The notes: generated by a model from the sequence alone, not told the origin. Positions 40,252-48,503 are shown, numbered from the stretch's first letter. The stretch: 49,727 bases of DNA from Clostridia bacterium (GCA_017453335.1 JAFTKI010000068.1:1-49727), one strand, 5' to 3'. Numbers and translations are program-made.

Positions 40252-41463
40252 TTACTGAGCAGTCTTTTCCTTAACGACGTACTTCACGGCTTCCTTTACA
40301 ACCTTACCGTTTGCGTCCCAAGAAATGGTAGACTTGTTAGTACCCTCGCACTTACCGGTGATACCGTGGAATACGAAGCCGTTGTCAAACACACCCTTGA
40401 GGATCTCGCACATATCGCTTGCAGAGGTGGTTGCAGATACGTCCTCGCCGTTTGCGATTGCCTGGTTGAGAGCATCGCGGATAGCGTATACGCAGTCGTA
40501 AGCTGCAGCACCAAACTGGTTCAGAGGCTCCTTCTCCTCATCATACTTCTCGTTGTACTTTGCAATGAACTCAGCAGCGGGGCCTTCGGTTGCATTGGAG
40601 TTGAAGTGAGAGAGGTAGGAAACTTCCTGAGGAATAGCGTTGATATCAAAGCCCTCAACGCCGGTGATGCCGTCAAATCCGTCGCAGCCGTAGTAGATCG
40701 CGTCAGCCTTGATGGTATCCTTACCCTGCTTCATAAAGGTGGAAGCGGGTCCGTAGTAAATGGGCATGAAGATAACGTCACAGTCAGCCAGATCAGTGAT
40801 CTGCTGAGTAAAGGTGGTAGCAGTAGCATCGGTAAAGGTCTTGATGTTGCTGTCAGCAGGCTTCAGATCAGCAGAGATGCTTTCCATGAACTTCTGGTAA
40901 ATACCGTTGGAGTACTCGTCGTCGTTCTTGTACAGAATACCGATTACCTTACCCTGGAAATTATCGTTGAAGTATTTTGCGGAAGCAGTACCCTGATCGG
41001 AATCTGCAAAGCACATCTGGTAGCCGTTTGCATGCTCGGGAATTACGTCCGCGGTTGCGGAAGGAGTGATGAAGAATACGTTATCCTCTTTCGCCAGCTC
41101 CTTGAATTCCTTGCCGGGAGCAGTGGTTACGGTTCCCAAGGAAACCTGCATGCCGCTCTCGTAGAGGCTTGCGTACAAAGCAGCAACCTTTTCAGCCTTA
41201 TGCTCATCGTCCTTCATATCCAGCTCGAACTGAACACCGTTGGAAAGACCGCCTGCTGCGTTGATCTCGTCAACAGCAAGCTGAGCCGCGTTTCTTACAG
41301 CAACACCGTAAATTGCGGCACCGCCGGTAAGAGGACCGGTAAGACCGATCTTAATCTTGGTGTTGTCCCCTGCAGGATTGGAGCCGCAGGAAGCCAGTCC
41401 CATAACGCCGAAAATCATTGCAACAGCCAACGCCAAGGTCAAAATTCTTTTGGTGAGTTTCAT
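40252..41463 (-). CDS. livK: Branched-chain amino acid-type ABC substrate-binding lipoprotein
   Basis: 403 residues. The signal peptide ends LASC with Cys26. The Leu/Ile/Val-binding fold is seen in KIGLTGPLTGGAAIYGVAVRNAAQLAVDEINAAGG, typical of type I periplasmic-binding proteins, then SLGTVTTAPGKEF and DSDQGTASAKYFND. The true ligand could be another amino acid or small amide. First gene of a five-gene operon with a consensus promoter at 41542-41514. Confidence 0.92.
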   Translation of the reverse strand: MKLTKRILTLALAVAMIFGVMGLASCGSNPAGDNTKIKIGLTGPLTGGAAIYGVAVRNAAQLAVDEINAAGGLSNGVQFELDMKDDEHKAEKVAALYASLYESGMQVSLGTVTTAPGKEFKELAKEDNVFFITPSATADVIPEHANGYQMCFADSDQGTASAKYFNDNFQGKVIGILYKNDDEYSNGIYQKFMESISADLKPADSNIKTFTDATATTFTQQITDLADCDVIFMPIYYGPASTFMKQGKDTIKADAIYYGCDGFDGITGVEGFDINAIPQEVSYLSHFNSNATEGPAAEFIAKYNEKYDEEKEPLNQFGAAAYDCVYAIRDALNQAIANGEDVSATTSASDMCEILKGVFDNGFVFHGITGKCEGTNKSTISWDANGKVVKEAVKYVVKEKTAQ

Positions 41464-41513
41464 GATTATTCTCCTTTTTTCGTTTTAGCAAAGTAAATTG
41501 CCTTAATGCCATT

Positions 41514-41542
41514 ATTATACACGCTTTGAATGATTTTGTCAA
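41514..41542 (-). promoter_or_regulatory. Consensus promoter of livKHMGF
   Basis: On the minus strand TTGACA (41542-41537), 17 bases, TATAAT (41519-41514) preceded by TG one base away. Confidence 0.88.
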
Positions 41543-41635
41543 CATTTTTTTCAATCTTTTTCAATAAAAAAGATGCATTTTTGTAAAAAAATTCATTCTT
41601 TACCCACTTTTTATTAGAAATTTATTATAAAAATC

Positions 41636-41674
41636 AAAAAACGCGCACCCCGTATACGCAATCACGGGGTGCGC
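41636..41674 (-). terminator. Terminator after the transaldolase-like gene
   Basis: GCGCACCCCGT (41674-41664) pairs perfectly with ACGGGGTGCGC (41653-41643), then C and GTTTTTT on the minus strand. Confidence 0.9.
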
Positions 41675-41687
41675 TGTAATAAATCAA

Positions 41688-42362
41688 TCAAAAATCCTTG
41701 ATGGTCTTGTTGCCGTAAACGCCCTTCCAATCCTTGTCAAAGCCTGCGATTGCAGCATCTGTCATGGGATGGGAAACCAGATTTTTCAGAACGTCATCGG
41801 TGATCGTTACGCTGTGGCAGCCCGCCAACGCGCACTTGTGTACCTGCTCTGCATTTTTGAAGCTTGCCGCCAGAACCATCGTGTCCAGCCCGTGAACCGC
41901 AAATTCCTCCACGATCTGTGCCACCACCTCGGTACCGTCACCGAGAATGTTGTCCAAACGATTGACATAAGGAGCCACAAAGGTAGCGCCTGCTTTTGCT
42001 GCCAAAAGTGCCTGTGCAGGAGTAAAGATCGCGGTCATGGTAACCTTGATACCAAGCTTTTTGAGCATCATGGTTGCCTTGAGTCCTTCTTCACCGATCG
42101 GAATCTTGATATAGAAATCGCCGCCCAAGCGCTCCTGCATCAGCTTTGCTTCCTCAACGATGTCCTCTGCCTTTTCAGCGGTGGTCTGTACGTGAAGCAT
42201 CTTGTCCTTGCCGATGATGGCACGGATCTCTTCTACCAAAGGCCAGAAATCGGTCTTTGCCTTAGCGATGATAGAGGGGTTGGTGGTCACTCCCGCAAGA
42301 GGATAAAACTCATTGCAATGCTTAATCGCCGCAAGATCGGCGGTATCCAGAATATAGATCAT
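41688..42362 (-). CDS. Transaldolase/fructose-6-phosphate aldolase family protein
   Basis: 224 residues, the short form of the family. DTADLAAIKHCNEFYPLAGVTTNPSIIAK at the N-terminus, the Schiff-base Lys in FYIKIPIGEEGLKA (about residue 86), TAIFTPAQALLAAKAGATFVAPYVNRLDN and AASFKNAEQVHKCALAGCHSVTI are all characteristic. It is either a transaldolase of the pentose phosphate pathway or an FSA-type aldolase; the two are hard to separate by sequence. It follows the cysteine synthase-like gene by 39 bases and shares its transcript. Confidence 0.88.
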   Translation of the reverse strand: MIYILDTADLAAIKHCNEFYPLAGVTTNPSIIAKAKTDFWPLVEEIRAIIGKDKMLHVQTTAEKAEDIVEEAKLMQERLGGDFYIKIPIGEEGLKATMMLKKLGIKVTMTAIFTPAQALLAAKAGATFVAPYVNRLDNILGDGTEVVAQIVEEFAVHGLDTMVLAASFKNAEQVHKCALAGCHSVTITDDVLKNLVSHPMTDAAIAGFDKDWKGVYGNKTIKDF

Positions 42363-42401
42363 GATAAACCTCCCAGTTTTTGAATCTTGTATTACTTTTA
42401 C

Positions 42402-43331
42402 TCAATCGTCGAACAAAGGCGTTGAGAAATAACGCTCTGCCGTATCGGGAAGCACCGTAACCACAGTTTTACCCTTGCCCAGCTTCTTTGCCAGCTTGAT
42501 CGCCGCCGCAACATTGGTTCCGCTGGAAATACCGCACATAATTCCCTCTTTGCTTGCCAACTCCTTGGACGCGCGGATGGCTTCCTCGTCTTTGATAATA
42601 CAAATATCATTGAAGATCGATTGATTCAGGATCACGGGGATCACACCGTCACCGATACCCATTTGAAGATGGGTTCCGATCGAGCCGCCCGACAAAATTG
42701 CAGCATGCTCGGGTTCAACCGCCCAAATTTCCATATCGGGGTTCTGTGCCTTGAGTGCTTCACCGATACCCGTAATCGTTCCGCCCGTACCGATGCCCGA
42801 GCAAAAGCCGTGGATCGGCCCATCTACCTGCGACAAAATCTCCTGTGCGGTTTGCTCACGCTGAACCGATGGGTTGGCGGGATTTTCAAACTGCTGAGGA
42901 ACGAAGACCTTGGGGTCCTCTGCCTTCATTTTGAGTGCCAGCTTGACACATTCATCGATACAATCTCCGATATTGCCCGCATCATGCACCAAAATCACCT
43001 CTGCACCGTAGTGGCGAACCAGCTTTCTGCGCTCCTCACTCACCGAATCGGGCATAATGATCTTGGTCTTATAGCCGCGCACGGCCCCCACAAGTGCCAA
43101 GCCGATTCCCTGGTTTCCGCTGGTCGGCTCCACGATCACCGTATCCTTGTTGATCAATCCCTTTTTCTCGGCATCGCGGATCATATTGTACGCGGTTCTC
43201 GTTTTGATCGAGCCGCCCACGTTGAGTCCTTCAAACTTCACAAGGATCTGTGCACTATCGCTGTCTACCATTCTTTGAAGGCGGATCATGGGGGTATGCC
43301 CCATCGCCTGTAATATGTTGTCGTATACCAT
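42402..43331 (-). CDS. cysK: Cysteine synthase-family PLP enzyme
   Basis: 309 residues. Family motifs are GHTPMIRLQRM, the PLP Lys in NVGGSIKTRTAYNMI, the TSGNQGIGLA loop (the commonest form is TSGNTGIGLA), GIGTGGTITGIGEAL for the phosphate, and CGISSGTN. The reaction would be O-acetylserine plus sulfide to cysteine. The GSIKTR and TSGNQG variants are small departures, so a related beta-substituting enzyme is possible. ATG 43331 has AGGA six bases upstream; 43337 is also an ATG. It has its own promoter. Confidence 0.85.
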   Translation of the reverse strand: MVYDNILQAMGHTPMIRLQRMVDSDSAQILVKFEGLNVGGSIKTRTAYNMIRDAEKKGLINKDTVIVEPTSGNQGIGLALVGAVRGYKTKIIMPDSVSEERRKLVRHYGAEVILVHDAGNIGDCIDECVKLALKMKAEDPKVFVPQQFENPANPSVQREQTAQEILSQVDGPIHGFCSGIGTGGTITGIGEALKAQNPDMEIWAVEPEHAAILSGGSIGTHLQMGIGDGVIPVILNQSIFNDICIIKDEEAIRASKELASKEGIMCGISSGTNVAAAIKLAKKLGKGKTVVTVLPDTAERYFSTPLFDD

Positions 43332-43418
43332 GTTCATTCCTGTCTCATCATAAAACTATTGCGGTATTGCGCTGCTATCATCAAATGCACCGAGCGCAAA
43401 AAAGTTTACCGCTTGGTT

Positions 43419-43447
43419 ATTATAACATAAAGCGACACCGATTGCAA
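43419..43447 (-). promoter_or_regulatory. Promoter of the cysteine synthase-like gene
   Basis: On the minus strand TTGCAA (43447-43442), 17 bases, TATAAT (43424-43419). No terminator is seen between DAHP synthase and this promoter. Confidence 0.7.
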
Positions 43448-43481
43448 GAGGTAAAAGGAAATATTTGCAAGATAAAAAGAT

Positions 43482-44510
43482 TTACAGCTTTTCTGCGACA
43501 TCAAAGATCAACTGCTCGGTCTTTTCCCAACCAAGGCAGGGGTCGGTGATAGACTTGCCGAATACGTGCTCGCCAACACCCTGTGCGCCGTCCTCCAGAT
43601 AGCTTTCGATCATCAGTCCCTTTACAAGCTTTTTGATATCGGCATTCTGATTTCGGCTGTAGACGATATCCTTTGCAATACGCACCTGCTCGAGGTATTT
43701 CTTGCCCGAGTTGTTGTGGTTGGTATCTACGATCACCGAGGGGTTCACCAGATTGGACTTTGCATACAGCTCGCTGACACGCAAAAGATCCTCGTAATGG
43801 TAGTTCGACGCGCTCTTTCCCGCGTAATCAATGTAGCCGCGCAGGATCGCGTGTGCATGGGGGTTGCCGTCGCTGACCACTTCCCATCCGCGATAGATGA
43901 AGGTGTGGCTGGACTGTGCCGCCGTGATCGAATTCATCATCACGCTCAAGTCCCCACCCGTGGGGTTTTTCATACCAACAGGAACCTCGATGCCGCTTGC
44001 CGTGAGACGGTGTTGCTGATTCTCCACCGAGCGTGCGCCAACCGCAACGTAGGACAACAGATCCGAGAGGTAACGGTAATTTTCGGGGTACAGCATCTCA
44101 TCCGCGCAAGAGAAATCGAAGTCGCGCAAAGCTGCCATGTGCAATTCACGAATGGCAACGATACCCTTGTACATATCGGGCTTGGCATCGGGATCGGGCT
44201 GGTGAAGCATGCCCTTGTAGCCCTGTCCCGTGGTTCTGGGCTTGTTGGTGTAGATTCGCGGAATGATGATCAGCTTGTCCGAAACCTGCTCCTGTACGCG
44301 GCGCAAACGCGAAATGTACTCCAGCACGGGTTCGCTGTGATCTGCCGAGCAGGGACCGATGATCAGAATGAATTTATCCGATTTTCCTTCGAATACCGCC
44401 TTGATCGCGGCATCGCGCTCTGCCTTCACCTGTTCCATCTTCTCAGTCAGTGAGTATTCCGCCTTAACCTCCTGCGGAATGGGTAATTTTCTTTGGAAAT
44501 TCATAGCCAT
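43482..44510 (-). CDS. aroF: 3-deoxy-7-phosphoheptulonate (DAHP) synthase, class I AroFGH type
   Basis: 342 residues. The enzyme condenses phosphoenolpyruvate and erythrose-4-phosphate, the first step of the shikimate pathway. Motifs are IIGPCSADHSEPV, IPRIYTNKPRTTGQGYKGMLHQPDP, VGARSVENQQHR, GMKNPTGGDL, the HAILRG block, VDTNHNNSGK and GLMIESYLEDG. No chorismate mutase domain is fused. Whether Phe, Tyr or Trp inhibits it cannot be read by eye; the symbol is generic. It is the last gene of the aromatic operon and sits behind a leader-peptide attenuator rich in Phe and Tyr codons. Confidence 0.95.
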   Translation of the reverse strand: MAMNFQRKLPIPQEVKAEYSLTEKMEQVKAERDAAIKAVFEGKSDKFILIIGPCSADHSEPVLEYISRLRRVQEQVSDKLIIIPRIYTNKPRTTGQGYKGMLHQPDPDAKPDMYKGIVAIRELHMAALRDFDFSCADEMLYPENYRYLSDLLSYVAVGARSVENQQHRLTASGIEVPVGMKNPTGGDLSVMMNSITAAQSSHTFIYRGWEVVSDGNPHAHAILRGYIDYAGKSASNYHYEDLLRVSELYAKSNLVNPSVIVDTNHNNSGKKYLEQVRIAKDIVYSRNQNADIKKLVKGLMIESYLEDGAQGVGEHVFGKSITDPCLGWEKTEQLIFDVAEKL

Positions 44511-44547
44511 TTTGTGTATTCCTCTTCTTTCAGTATTTTTTCAAAAT

Positions 44548-44644
44548 AAAAAAACCGCACGTCTGGATGCCTCCTTGGGCAAAGCGACTGCGGACTGTCC
44601 GTATAGATCCTTTTTGCTTGGATCAGGTGGGAGACGGACAGCCC
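44548..44644 (-). promoter_or_regulatory. Transcription attenuator before DAHP synthase
   Basis: Terminator: CCGCA (44593-44589) pairs with TGCGG (44559-44555), GAC/GTC and TGCC/GGCA helices stack inside, and seven T follow (44554-44548). Competing stem: GGGCTGTCCGT (44644-44634) pairs with ACGGACAGTCC (44602-44592), taking the two outermost bases of the terminator arm. The first arm lies within the leader peptide codons just after the Phe/Tyr run. A ribosome stalled on that run would leave the competing stem free (read-through); one that reaches the stop would cover it (termination). No promoter is seen between the ACT gene and this site. Confidence 0.75.
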
Positions 44645-44691
44645 TTGATAAAGAAATAATAATAAAAACCGTTCAAAAATCGATTCATCAT
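44623..44691 (-). CDS. Phe/Tyr-rich leader peptide of DAHP synthase
   Basis: 22 codons from ATG 44691 (a second ATG follows at 44688), with AAGGAG ten bases upstream. The product starts MMNRFLNG, then FYYYFF in six successive codons, then IKGCPSPT and TGA. Seven of 22 residues are Phe or Tyr. This is the classic layout of a ribosome-stalling leader peptide and it ends inside the attenuator. It would sense charged tRNA-Phe and tRNA-Tyr. Confidence 0.8.
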   Translation of the reverse strand: MMNRFLNGFYYYFFIKGCPSPT

Positions 44692-44732
44692 GGTCTGCCT
44701 TCTCCTTTCAAAAATTTTGTAATTTGTTTTGC

Positions 44733-44762
44733 ACCGTCGGATACCGTGCGGTATCCGACGGT
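44733..44762 (-). other. Hairpin after the ACT-domain gene
   Basis: A perfect 13-bp stem (44733-44745 with 44750-44762) with a 4-base loop. On the minus strand it is followed by GCAAAACAAATT, not a T run, so it is more likely an RNA-stabilising or processing hairpin than a terminator. Confidence 0.6.
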
Positions 44763-44781
44763 TTCGTTTTGTTTTAAAGCT

Positions 44782-45213
44782 TTAAAGCTTATCCACGTCA
44801 GCGGTGGTAACGAGCTTAAAGCCTGCGGCGGTCAATGCCGCCTCAGCCGCCGCGTTATCCTCAACGCGAAGCACTACGTACGCGTGCTTTTGCGTACGTG
44901 CCATAAAGGCGTAAAGATATTCCATATTGATGCCTGCGCGGTCAAGAACATCCAAAGCCTCGGTCAGCTTACCCGGCTCGTCTCCGATCTTCACACCCAC
45001 AACATCGGTTACCTTGATCAGATAGCCCTCTTTGGAAAGCGTCTCCTCGGCGGTCTTTTCATCGTTGACGATCAGACGGAGAATACCGAAATCCTGCGTT
45101 TCTGCAATGGAAAGCGCTCTGAGATTTACATTATGATTCGCCAAGGTCTTGGTGATGGATACCAGCGCACCCTGTTTGTTTTCCACGAAAACAGTGATTT
45201 GTTGAATTGCCAT
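44782..45213 (-). CDS. Tandem ACT-domain protein
   Basis: 143 residues made of two ACT domains: residues about 4-65 (ITVFVENKQGALVSITKTLANHNVNLRALSIAE) and about 70-140 (DVVGVKIGDEPGKLTEALDVLDRAGINMEYLYAF). ACT domains bind amino acids and regulate enzymes. Proteins like this are commonly encoded next to phenylacetate-CoA ligase and indolepyruvate oxidoreductase genes; here it follows paaK by 19 bases. An aromatic amino acid is the likely ligand. Confidence 0.9.
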   Translation of the reverse strand: MAIQQITVFVENKQGALVSITKTLANHNVNLRALSIAETQDFGILRLIVNDEKTAEETLSKEGYLIKVTDVVGVKIGDEPGKLTEALDVLDRAGINMEYLYAFMARTQKHAYVVLRVEDNAAAEAALTAAGFKLVTTADVDKL

Positions 45214-45232
45214 GTCAAGCTCCTTTCCGATC

Positions 45233-46540
45233 TCAGATCAATTTACGTTTATCAATTACACGGACAGCCTTGCCTTCGCTGCGCCCGATACTCTTGGGTG
45301 CCACCAGATGAACGGCGGGATTGATACCAAGCATCGTTTTCAATGCACCTGCAAGTGCCTTTTCTGCCGCAAGAAGCTCGCCCACCTTATCGGTGAACTG
45401 CTCGGGAGTCATTTCCACGTTGACCTCGAAGGTATCATTGTTATTCACACGGTCAACCACGATCTGATAGTTGGGCTGATAGCCCTCGTTCAGCAGAACG
45501 GTCTCGATCTGGCTGGGGAATACGTTGACACCGCGAATGATCAGCATGTCGTCGGTTCTTCCCATGGGCTTCGCCATCTTGATCAAGGTACGTCCACAGG
45601 AGCATTTCTTACGGGACAGCACGCAAATATCGCGTGTACGGTAGCGCAAAAGCGGGAAGGCTTCCTTATCCAAGGAGGTGAATACCAATTCACCCTTTTC
45701 GCCCTCGGGCAGAACCTCTCCCGTATCGGGATCGATGATCTCCGCCAGGAAGTGGTCTTCGTTGATGTGCATACCGGTCTGTTCGCTGCACTCGAACGAT
45801 ACACCGGGGCCGGACGTCTCGGTCAAGCCGTAAATATCGTATGCCTTGATGCCAAGCGTTTGTTCAATTCCGCGGCGCATCTCCTCGGTCCAGGGCTCGG
45901 CACCGAAGATACCTGCCTTCAAGGGAATATCTTCGGGTTTATACCCCTGCTCCTTCAAGCTCTCACCGATGTATGCGGCGTAAGAGGGGGTGCAGCACAA
46001 AATGGTTGCGCTCAGGTCCATCATAAACTGGATCTGACGCTCGGTGTTACCCGAGGACATGGGAAGCGTGAGGCATCCCACGCGGTGCGAGCCGCCGTTC
46101 AGACCGGGGCCGCCCGTAAACAGACCGTAGCCGTAAGCAACCTGACATACGTCCTTATTGCTTCCGCCTGCCGCAACAATGGCACGCGCACAGCAATCCT
46201 CCCAAAGGTCAACGTCCTTTTGCGTGTAGAAAGCAACAACGCGGCGGCCCGTGGTTCCCGAGGTAGACTGGATACGAACGCATTCATCCAACGGCTTTGC
46301 CAGAAGTCCGTAAGGATAAGCATCACGCAGGTCGGCTTTTGTAAGGAACGGCAACAGGTGAAGATCCTCGATGCCATGGATATCCTCGGGCTTCACACCC
46401 TTTTGATCCATCAGATCGCGGTAATATTTCACGTTTTCGTAAACGTGCTTGACCTGCTTGACCAGCTTTTCGGATTGAAGCTTTTTGATTTCCTCAACCG
46501 GCATGGTCTCGATTTCTTTCTGGTAATATCTTTGTTCCAT
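45233..46540 (-). CDS. paaK: Phenylacetate--CoA ligase
   Basis: 435 residues, adenylate-forming enzyme making arylacetyl-CoA from arylacetate, ATP and CoA. The P-loop is STSGTTGRRVVAFYT (about residues 91-105). YGLTETSGPGVSFEC, the Asp-containing RYRTRDICVLSRKKCSCGRT, and GRTDDMLIIRGVNVFPSQIE in the C-terminal domain are typical. In anaerobes it can feed arylacetyl-CoA to ferredoxin-dependent 2-ketoacid oxidoreductases to make phenylpyruvate and related acids. Second gene after the symporter, 25 bases away. Confidence 0.93.
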   Translation of the reverse strand: MEQRYYQKEIETMPVEEIKKLQSEKLVKQVKHVYENVKYYRDLMDQKGVKPEDIHGIEDLHLLPFLTKADLRDAYPYGLLAKPLDECVRIQSTSGTTGRRVVAFYTQKDVDLWEDCCARAIVAAGGSNKDVCQVAYGYGLFTGGPGLNGGSHRVGCLTLPMSSGNTERQIQFMMDLSATILCCTPSYAAYIGESLKEQGYKPEDIPLKAGIFGAEPWTEEMRRGIEQTLGIKAYDIYGLTETSGPGVSFECSEQTGMHINEDHFLAEIIDPDTGEVLPEGEKGELVFTSLDKEAFPLLRYRTRDICVLSRKKCSCGRTLIKMAKPMGRTDDMLIIRGVNVFPSQIETVLLNEGYQPNYQIVVDRVNNNDTFEVNVEMTPEQFTDKVGELLAAEKALAGALKTMLGINPAVHLVAPKSIGRSEGKAVRVIDKRKLI

Positions 46541-46565
46541 TTAGCGTCTGTCCTTTCGTTATTCA

Positions 46566-48116
46566 TTATTCTTCGTTGTAGCAATCAAAGATCTCGTCAA
46601 CCTTCTGTTGTTCGGGCTTCTTAGTGAATGCACTGACGATCGGAACCACCAGCAAGGATACCGCCATTGCACATACGCCCATTTCGGGAGATGCTGCAGC
46701 AGCAGCGGAAAAGCTGGAGTTCAGCGTGATCACCAGCGTTGCGATACCAACGGTCAAAAGGCCTGCCAGCATACCCGCAAACGCGCCTGCCTTGGTGATC
46801 TTCTTGGAGAACAAGCCCCAGATATACGGGCCGATAAAGCATCCCGAAACAACACCCCACGAGAAGGACATCAGGCTAACGATGATCGGGATATTCTGAG
46901 TAGCAAAAATGAACGAGCAAGCCACGAATACCAAGCAAAGGATTCTGGTCAACAGCATTTGCGATTCGGGCTTAACGGGATTCTTTCTCACCGTGGGGAT
47001 CAGGTCAACCGCAACTGCAGAAGCAGAGGTCAGAACAACCGCCTCCAGAGTAGACATCGAAGCCGACAGCAACAGGATCATGATTACCGCCAACAGAATA
47101 ATACCAAATGTTCCTCCGCCGAGAACCTCCAGGAGCAATGTGGGGATGATGGAGTCGATACCGCCCTCGGGAAGCTGTCCGCCAAGGATCAGTCGCGAGG
47201 TGCTTCCGATCAAATATGCGCCGCAACCGATGATCAAACAGAACAGGGTGGAAATAATCGTACCGCGCTTGATCGCCGCAGTATCCTTGATGGCATAGAA
47301 CTTACCGATCATTTGAGGAAGTCCCCAAGTACCAAAGCTGGTCAGCATAATGTTCACACACAGGAATTTGAACGAAGATCCGCCGAAGATGCTGGTCAAC
47401 TGCTCACCTGTTGTCGGATTCGGGTCATTGGGAAGCGACTGGAAGTTTCCAAGATTCTCGATCAACCCCGAAATACCGCCAACATTCTCGTGGCTGAGTG
47501 CCACAACGACCAAACAAACAACACCAACAATCATAATGATACCCTGTACGAGGTCGGTATAAGCGGTTGCTACATAGCCCCCCGCGACCAGGTATACAGC
47601 CGTCAGGCAAGCGATGATCAACATCCAAACCCAAGTCTCAACCCCGGGGAATACTGCGCTGAACAAGGAACCCAAGCCCTTATAAACCGCTGCGGAGTAA
47701 GGAACAAGAAATACGAAAATAATGATTGCGGCAAAGATCTTCATTCCCTTGGAATCATATCTCTTTTCGAAATACTCGGGCATGGTCTTTGCTTCCAGAC
47801 GTCTGGTCATCTTTCTGGTGCGGTTCGCAAAGAAGAGCCAAGAGAGCAAGCACCCCAGCACAGCGTTTCCAATACCGATCCAGATACATCCGAGACCGAT
47901 ATTCCATCCGTGCTGTCCGTCATAGCCGACGAACACCACTGCCGAAAAATAGGTCGTACCGTATGCAAATGCCGTTACCCATGCGCCAATTTTTCTGCCG
48001 CCAATGAGAAAACCGTCAAGTGTTTTGGACTTTCCATAGCTGATACAGCCGATCAATGCCATCGCCACTGCATAAACGCAGAGTGCAATGATTGTGTAAA
48101 GTTGTGGATCTGTCAT
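46566..48116 (-). CDS. Sodium:solute symporter (SSS family)
   Basis: 516 residues with about thirteen TM segments. Family features are SYGKSKTLDGFLIGGRKIGAWVTAFAYGTTYFSA at the N-terminus, a GGY-containing helix (VYLVAGGYVATAYTDLVQG) and LLLSASMSTLEAVVLTSASAVAVDL, the Na2-site Ser-Thr region. The SSS family takes up amino acids, sugars, pantothenate or carboxylates with sodium. Its place between a T-box and paaK makes an aromatic amino acid or arylacetate the likely cargo, by inference. AGGAGG precedes ATG 48116. Confidence 0.88.
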   Translation of the reverse strand: MTDPQLYTIIALCVYAVAMALIGCISYGKSKTLDGFLIGGRKIGAWVTAFAYGTTYFSAVVFVGYDGQHGWNIGLGCIWIGIGNAVLGCLLSWLFFANRTRKMTRRLEAKTMPEYFEKRYDSKGMKIFAAIIIFVFLVPYSAAVYKGLGSLFSAVFPGVETWVWMLIIACLTAVYLVAGGYVATAYTDLVQGIIMIVGVVCLVVVALSHENVGGISGLIENLGNFQSLPNDPNPTTGEQLTSIFGGSSFKFLCVNIMLTSFGTWGLPQMIGKFYAIKDTAAIKRGTIISTLFCLIIGCGAYLIGSTSRLILGGQLPEGGIDSIIPTLLLEVLGGGTFGIILLAVIMILLLSASMSTLEAVVLTSASAVAVDLIPTVRKNPVKPESQMLLTRILCLVFVACSFIFATQNIPIIVSLMSFSWGVVSGCFIGPYIWGLFSKKITKAGAFAGMLAGLLTVGIATLVITLNSSFSAAAAASPEMGVCAMAVSLLVVPIVSAFTKKPEQQKVDEIFDCYNEE

Positions 48117-48159
48117 GTGTTTTTTCCTCCTTTTTTAGGAATACCGAGGAAACCCGATG

Positions 48160-48470
48160 ATACGGTAAAAAAACACGCCCTCCGTATTCCGATAGAATAC
48201 AGAGGACGAGAAGCTCCCGCGGTACCACCTCAATTTATCACCGCCTCACAGCGGTGACCTTGCAAAGTGCCAATCAGCACCTTCGTTCTGTAACGGGAAC
48301 ACCCGATGCATCCTACCCATCCTCACTTGGGGACTTCAGCGCATAGCTCACGAAACGAATTCATTACCGTACTCCGCCACCGTCTCGCACCAATCAACGG
48401 CTCTCTAGAGACTTTTCCGATAATTACTGGTTTTCGATCATCGCTTTATCGTGCTAATATATCAAAGCGC
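48160..48470 (-). ncRNA. T-box riboswitch (probably tRNA-Phe specific)
   Basis: Stem I carries AGTA at about 48427, AGAGAGCC with the apical GGTGCGAG (48380-48412), and the specifier strand GAATTCG (48362-48356). The T-box core AATTGAGGTGGTACCGCGG spans 48235-48217. The terminator is a 13-bp stem (48207-48195 with 48189-48177) followed by seven T (48173-48167). The bulge TGGT implies a discriminator base A73, which fits tRNA-Phe and excludes tRNA-Ser (G73). Specifier UUC (48359-48357) is therefore preferred to the overlapping UCG register. Uncharged tRNA would allow read-through into the symporter operon. Confidence 0.93.
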
Positions 48471-48474
48471 TCCC

Positions 48475-48503
48475 ATTGTAGCACACTTTTCAGTGTTTGT
48501 CAA
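48475..48503 (-). promoter_or_regulatory. Promoter of the T-box operon
   Basis: On the minus strand TTGACA (48503-48498), 17 bases, TACAAT (48480-48475). Confidence 0.82.

Noticed and set aside
44733..44762. Hairpin after the ACT gene as an intrinsic terminator
   Set aside because: On the minus strand the stem is followed by an A-rich rather than T-rich stretch, and no promoter follows before the leader peptide, so read-through must occur.
43566..46624. Long plus-strand frames opposite DAHP synthase, the ACT gene and paaK
   Set aside because: The minus-strand products are unmistakable conserved enzymes; the plus-strand frames lack start sites and family features.
46608..48257. A 549-codon plus-strand frame opposite the symporter
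   Set aside because: His/Asp/Arg/Gln-rich translation without hydrophobic structure, antisense to a clear SSS transporter and to the T-box.
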